Assembly: GCA_050955105.1 (NCBI GenBank)
Contig: JBPBQZ010000008.1
Location: 1-25,355, forward strand
DNA from: JBPBQZ01 sp050955105
GTDB lineage: Bacteria > Pseudomonadota > Gammaproteobacteria > Burkholderiales > Burkholderiaceae
DNA length: 25,355 bases
Direction: 5' to 3'
The position numbers and the translations under genes are program-made. The notes beneath the pieces are model-generated. The model was not told the origin of the DNA. It did no database searches and saw only the letters and a list, made by a program, of their open reading frames with translations. Shown piece by piece: positions 22,837-25,355 of this stretch (position 1 is its first letter; each line of letters opens with the position of its first letter).

Positions 22837-23121
22837 TCAATACGAAGTATGCGTGTCGTTTTCGATCATCTCGGCCGACACCCGGCCGAACATCACGCGA
22901 TAGACCCAGCTCGTGTAAATCAGCACGATCGGCAGGAATATCAGCACGGCGATCAGCATGATCTGCAGGGTCGACTGGCTCGACGTCGCGTTCCATACGG
23001 TCAGGCTCTGCGTGGGTGCGCTGGAGGATGGCAGCACGAACGGGAACATCGCGATGCCGGCGGTCAGGATCACGCCAATCAGTCCCCACCAGATCATCTG
23101 CAATATTGAATAGTCGATCAT
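22837..23121 (-). pseudogene. cydB: cydB with a large in-frame internal deletion (cytochrome bd subunit II relic)
   Basis: The 94-codon frame starts like genuine CydB (MIDYSILQMIWWGLIG) and ends like genuine CydB (TAGIAMFPFVLPSSSAPTQS, then SLTVWNATSSQ, FLPIVLIYTSWVYRVMFGR and a terminal NDTHTSY close to E. coli NTHSLY). CydB is normally about 335-385 residues, so roughly 280 residues are missing from the middle. The join is at about codons 16-19 (near 23065-23075), where both ends share a similar V-(L/I)-L phrase, which suggests deletion at short homology. The frame survived. The remnant keeps about two membrane helices and cannot form the normal subunit. It overlaps the cydA stop by ATGA, as in intact cydAB operons, and is followed by an intact cydX. 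Confidence 0.88.
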
Positions 23122-23330
23122 ACGGGCTCCAGCGGGGTCAATGACGGCGGCTTCTGTGTCGTCGGCGGTTCGCGCGGCACACGCTCTGTAGACGGCAGAT
23201 CCGGACCGCGCCGCGCATAACGCAGCATCAGAAACATTTCGACGATCAGCAGCCCGGTGTAGAAGAAGATGAAGCCGGCAAGACTGAAATAGAGATCACC
23301 CGGTTCATCGCCACCGCCAGGCGGTCGCAC
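23118..23330 (-). pseudogene. cydA: cydA 3' remnant (cytochrome bd subunit I, last ~60 codons)
   Basis: On the minus strand the frame ends with GDLYFSLAGF, then FFYTGLLIVEMFLMLRYARRGPD and a polar Pro/Thr-rich tail. This is the last transmembrane helix and C-terminal tail of E. coli-type CydA (compare GDLIFSM...YTLFLVAELFLM...ARLGPS). CydA normally has about 500-530 residues and carries all haem ligands; none remain here. The frame is open upstream to a stop at 23430, but residues before about 23312 do not resemble CydA, so the deletion breakpoint is probably near 23300-23315. The nominal start (GTG 23330) is only the first possible initiator in the frame. The stop TGA overlaps the cydB ATG, preserving the normal operon junction. 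Confidence 0.85.
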
Positions 23331-23602
23331 GACGATGGCTGAAAAAATGGCCGTCGATGGCGCCGTCAGTGTGGCAAAGGCCTTGGCACTACCGTCTTTC
23401 GTGACGGCTTGTCGAGCCCGGATGTACAGTTAAAATCAATTCGCTCGAATGGCAGCCGAAGATTCGGAAGCAATCCGCTCTGGAAGACGCCGCCGTTGGA
23501 TAATCAGCACCTTCATGCATCCTTGTTCGGCACGCCCGAGAAAATCGGTTGCAAGATGGGCGGCGCCTGAGCGTCCGATAGACGTCAAGAGGAAAAAGCG
23601 AG
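23331..23602 (+). other. Segment between cyd relic and GMC gene, unassigned
   Basis: No recognised gene lies here. One plus frame is open from 23343 to a stop at 23568-23570. Its last part (NPLWKTPPLDNQHLHASLFG, then TPEKIGCKMGGA) reads like protein, but it has no start codon and no family I can name. A possible promoter for the GMC gene sits at 23409-23436. AAGAGGA at 23587-23593 is the GMC ribosome-binding site. Confidence 0.35.
23409..23436 (+). promoter_or_regulatory. Possible sigma-70 promoter for the GMC oxidoreductase gene
   Basis: TTGTCG (23409-23414) and TAAAAT (23431-23436) are separated by 16 bp; they match the -35 and -10 consensus at four and five positions. Transcription would start near 23443, leaving a leader of about 160 nt. 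Confidence 0.35.
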
Positions 23603-25234
23603 ATGGACGAGCAGTTCGATTACATCATCGTCGGCGCGGGCAGCGCCGGCTGCGTACTGGCTAACCGGCTTACGGCCGACGGTAGCCGCCGTGTGCTGCT
23701 GCTCGAAGCGGGTCCGGTGGATAGTAGTCCGTGGGTACATATGCCGATGGGCTATTACAAGACCATCTTCGATCCGCGCCTGGGCTGGGGTTATCAGGCA
23801 GAGCCCGACGCCGCCACCGGCGATCGCCCGATTACCTGGACGCGGGGCAGGTTGCTCGGCGGCTCGAGCTCGATCAACGGCATGATCTATATCCGCGGCC
23901 AGCGCGAAGATTACGAAGGTTGGAAGGCCGCCGGCAACCCGGGCTGGGGTTGGGACGACGTGTTACCTTATTTCAAGAAATCGGAAGATTGGCGACGCGG
24001 CCCTAGCCCGCTGCACGGTAGCGGCGGTGAACTGACGGTGTCCGATCCGTGGGCGCGCGATCCGATGTGCGATGTCTGCATCAATGCGGCCGAGCAGGTC
24101 GGGCTGCCGCGCAACGACGACTTCAATGGCGCCACGCAGGAGGGCGTCGGCTACTACCAGCATACGGTGCGCAATGGCCGACGCTGCAGTGCCGCCAAGG
24201 CTTTCCTGGCGCCGGCTCGGGGCCGCGCCAATCTCAAAATATTGACGGAGGCGCTGGTCGGTCGCGTGTTGATCGAGAACGGTCGCGCGGTGGGCGTCGA
24301 GTACCGGCATGACGGTCGGGTGCAGCGCGCGACCGCACGCGCCGAGGTGCTGTTAAGCGGCGGCGTCATCAATTCGCCGCAACTGTTGCAGCTATCGGGG
24401 ATCGGGCCGGCGGAAGTGCTACGCGCGCAGGGTATCGAAATCAAGCATGCGTCACCCGACGTCGGACGTAATCTGCAAGACCACTACAACGTGTATTTTC
24501 AATACGCGTGCAAGGAACCGATTACCTGGAACATGAGTTCACGTGGGCTCGGATGGAAGGCGATGGCGGGCCTAAAGTATTTGCTGGGTACGGGTCCGCT
24601 GACAATGGGCGCTGGCGTATCGGGAGGCTTCGCCGCGACTGATCCGCAATCCGGACGGCCCGACGTGCAGCTGTTTTTCATTCCTTATAGCACCGACCCG
24701 GCAACCGGCAGATTGCATGGTTTCTCGGGATTCACGTTTGCGTTCCTGCAGATCCGCCCCGAGAGTCGCGGCTATCTCGAAATCCGCTCGGCCGATGCGC
24801 AGGCGGCGCCCGCTATTCACGCCAGATATTTGACCGACTCACGAGATATCGAGACAGTATTGCGGGCCGCGCGGCTGGCCGAGAAAATCGTCGCGGCGCC
24901 GGCCTTGCAGCCGTATCTGCTGCGGCCGATCGATCCTGCGCAGCCGCTCAACGACGACGACATGATCGCGTTTATCCGCAAGAATGGGCGTACCGGCTTT
25001 CATCCGGTGGGTACCTGTCGGATGGGATCGGATGAACGCGCCGTGGTCGATCCGTCACTGCGCGTCAACGGCGTCGCGGGACTGCGCGTGATTGATGCGT
25101 CCGTGATGCCGACGCTGGTATCCGGCAACACGAATGCCGCGACAATCATGATTGCGGAGAAGGCCGCCGCGCTGGTTCTGCAGGGTGAGAAGCAGGCCGC
25201 TGAAAGCAGCCGGATCGCGACGCTTGAGGTTTAA
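23603..25234 (+). CDS. GMC-family FAD-dependent oxidoreductase (choline/alcohol dehydrogenase-like)
   Basis: GMC oxidoreductases are flavoproteins that oxidise alcohols, passing electrons to quinones, cytochromes or O2. The 543-residue product has the N-terminal FAD-binding motif IIVGAGSAGCVLANRL (8-23) followed by LLLEAG, GMC signature 1 (RGRLLGGSSSINGMIYIRG, residues 81-99), GMC signature 2 (GGVINSPQLLQLSGIGPAE, about 253-271), and the catalytic pair His467 in FHPVGTCRMG and Asn511 in SGNTNAATIMIAEKAA. These fit the bacterial BetA/alcohol dehydrogenase-like (AlkJ-type) subgroup. There is no signal peptide, so it is cytosolic or peripherally membrane-bound. The substrate is unknown; the upstream zinc alcohol dehydrogenase hints at alcohol metabolism but is separated by the cyd relic. 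ATG 23603 has AAGAGGA 9 nt upstream. Confidence 0.93.
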   Translation: MDEQFDYIIVGAGSAGCVLANRLTADGSRRVLLLEAGPVDSSPWVHMPMGYYKTIFDPRLGWGYQAEPDAATGDRPITWTRGRLLGGSSSINGMIYIRGQREDYEGWKAAGNPGWGWDDVLPYFKKSEDWRRGPSPLHGSGGELTVSDPWARDPMCDVCINAAEQVGLPRNDDFNGATQEGVGYYQHTVRNGRRCSAAKAFLAPARGRANLKILTEALVGRVLIENGRAVGVEYRHDGRVQRATARAEVLLSGGVINSPQLLQLSGIGPAEVLRAQGIEIKHASPDVGRNLQDHYNVYFQYACKEPITWNMSSRGLGWKAMAGLKYLLGTGPLTMGAGVSGGFAATDPQSGRPDVQLFFIPYSTDPATGRLHGFSGFTFAFLQIRPESRGYLEIRSADAQAAPAIHARYLTDSRDIETVLRAARLAEKIVAAPALQPYLLRPIDPAQPLNDDDMIAFIRKNGRTGFHPVGTCRMGSDERAVVDPSLRVNGVAGLRVIDASVMPTLVSGNTNAATIMIAEKAAALVLQGEKQAAESSRIATLEV

Positions 25235-25355
25235 ATCAGCTCCTCCGGGCATATCGCGACCTTCATGATTCGCTGCGAGATTCATCGCGAGAACCATCGC
25301 GGTGGGACCGCCGCTGCCTTCGACGACGAGCGTGAAGCCGCGCGGATAACGTGCT
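25235..25355 (-). other. Window end, undetermined
   Basis: The last 121 bases hold no complete gene. The minus strand has a frame open from the window edge (YPRGFTLVVEGSGGP, then AMVLAMNLAANHEGRD) that continues antisense into the GMC gene to about 25055. The part outside the GMC gene looks protein-like and could be the end of a neighbouring gene, but nothing identifies it. Confidence 0.2.

Noticed and set aside
1..25355. CRISPR array, tRNA/rRNA genes, prophage, insertion sequence or defence system
   Set aside because: No regularly spaced repeats, no RNA gene signatures, no transposase or integrase motifs and no recognised defence genes were seen in any frame I read.

Overview
The window looks like chromosome of a Burkholderiaceae-type betaproteobacterium. 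The DNA is GC-rich with strong third-position G/C. The gene content and order (rnr-rlmB-rpiA, yggX, argA/hrpA divergent, glnA-ntrB-ntrC-xthA) and the protein sequences resemble, from memory, Burkholderia/Paraburkholderia relatives. No rRNA, tRNA, CRISPR array, intact insertion sequence or prophage is visible. Most of the window is conserved housekeeping sequence. The least ordinary stretch is 21.3-23.6 kb.

Layout. 2-550: 3' end of a periplasmic amino-acid-type ABC substrate-binding protein, closed by a strong terminator. 692-4907 (+): RNase R, 23S rRNA 2'-O-methyltransferase RlmB, ribose-5-phosphate isomerase A. 4908-6636 (-): YggX and N-acetylglutamate synthase ArgA, whose stop-to-stop and start-to-start borders with rpiA and hrpA are extremely tight. 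6660-10868 (+): the very large DEAH helicase HrpA. 10980-15148 (+): exported beta-propeller protein, di-iron fatty-acid/sterol hydroxylase, EI24 membrane protein, CinA-type MoCF-domain protein. 15241-15705 (-): rhodanese. 15782-20416 (+): nitrogen-control locus, with a sigma-54 promoter and two NtrC-like sites ahead of glnA, a strong terminator after glnA, then ntrB and ntrC. 20454-21287 (-): exonuclease III. 21703-22692 (+): zinc alcohol dehydrogenase. 22726-23330 (-): a collapsed cytochrome bd operon (tail of cydA, internally deleted cydB, intact cydX). 23603-25234 (+): GMC-family flavin oxidoreductase.

How the parts work together. rnr-rlmB form an RNA-metabolism pair. In glnA-ntrBC, the sensor/regulator pair most likely controls its upstream neighbour glnA through the sigma-54 promoter seen at 15888-15903. 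The alcohol dehydrogenase and GMC oxidoreductase flank the remains of a quinol oxidase, in a less compact, apparently rearranged segment.

Main observations: (1) the cydABX deletion relic, in which an in-frame internal deletion left a 94-residue CydB joining both protein ends, with CydX untouched; (2) a palindromic ATTATAAT in the 23-bp argA-hrpA gap that could be the -10 element of both divergent genes, with almost no 5' leader on either side; (3) a complete NtrC/sigma-54 control region for glnA. I did not find a clearly new multi-gene system. Family comparisons rest on remembered sequences; no search was run.
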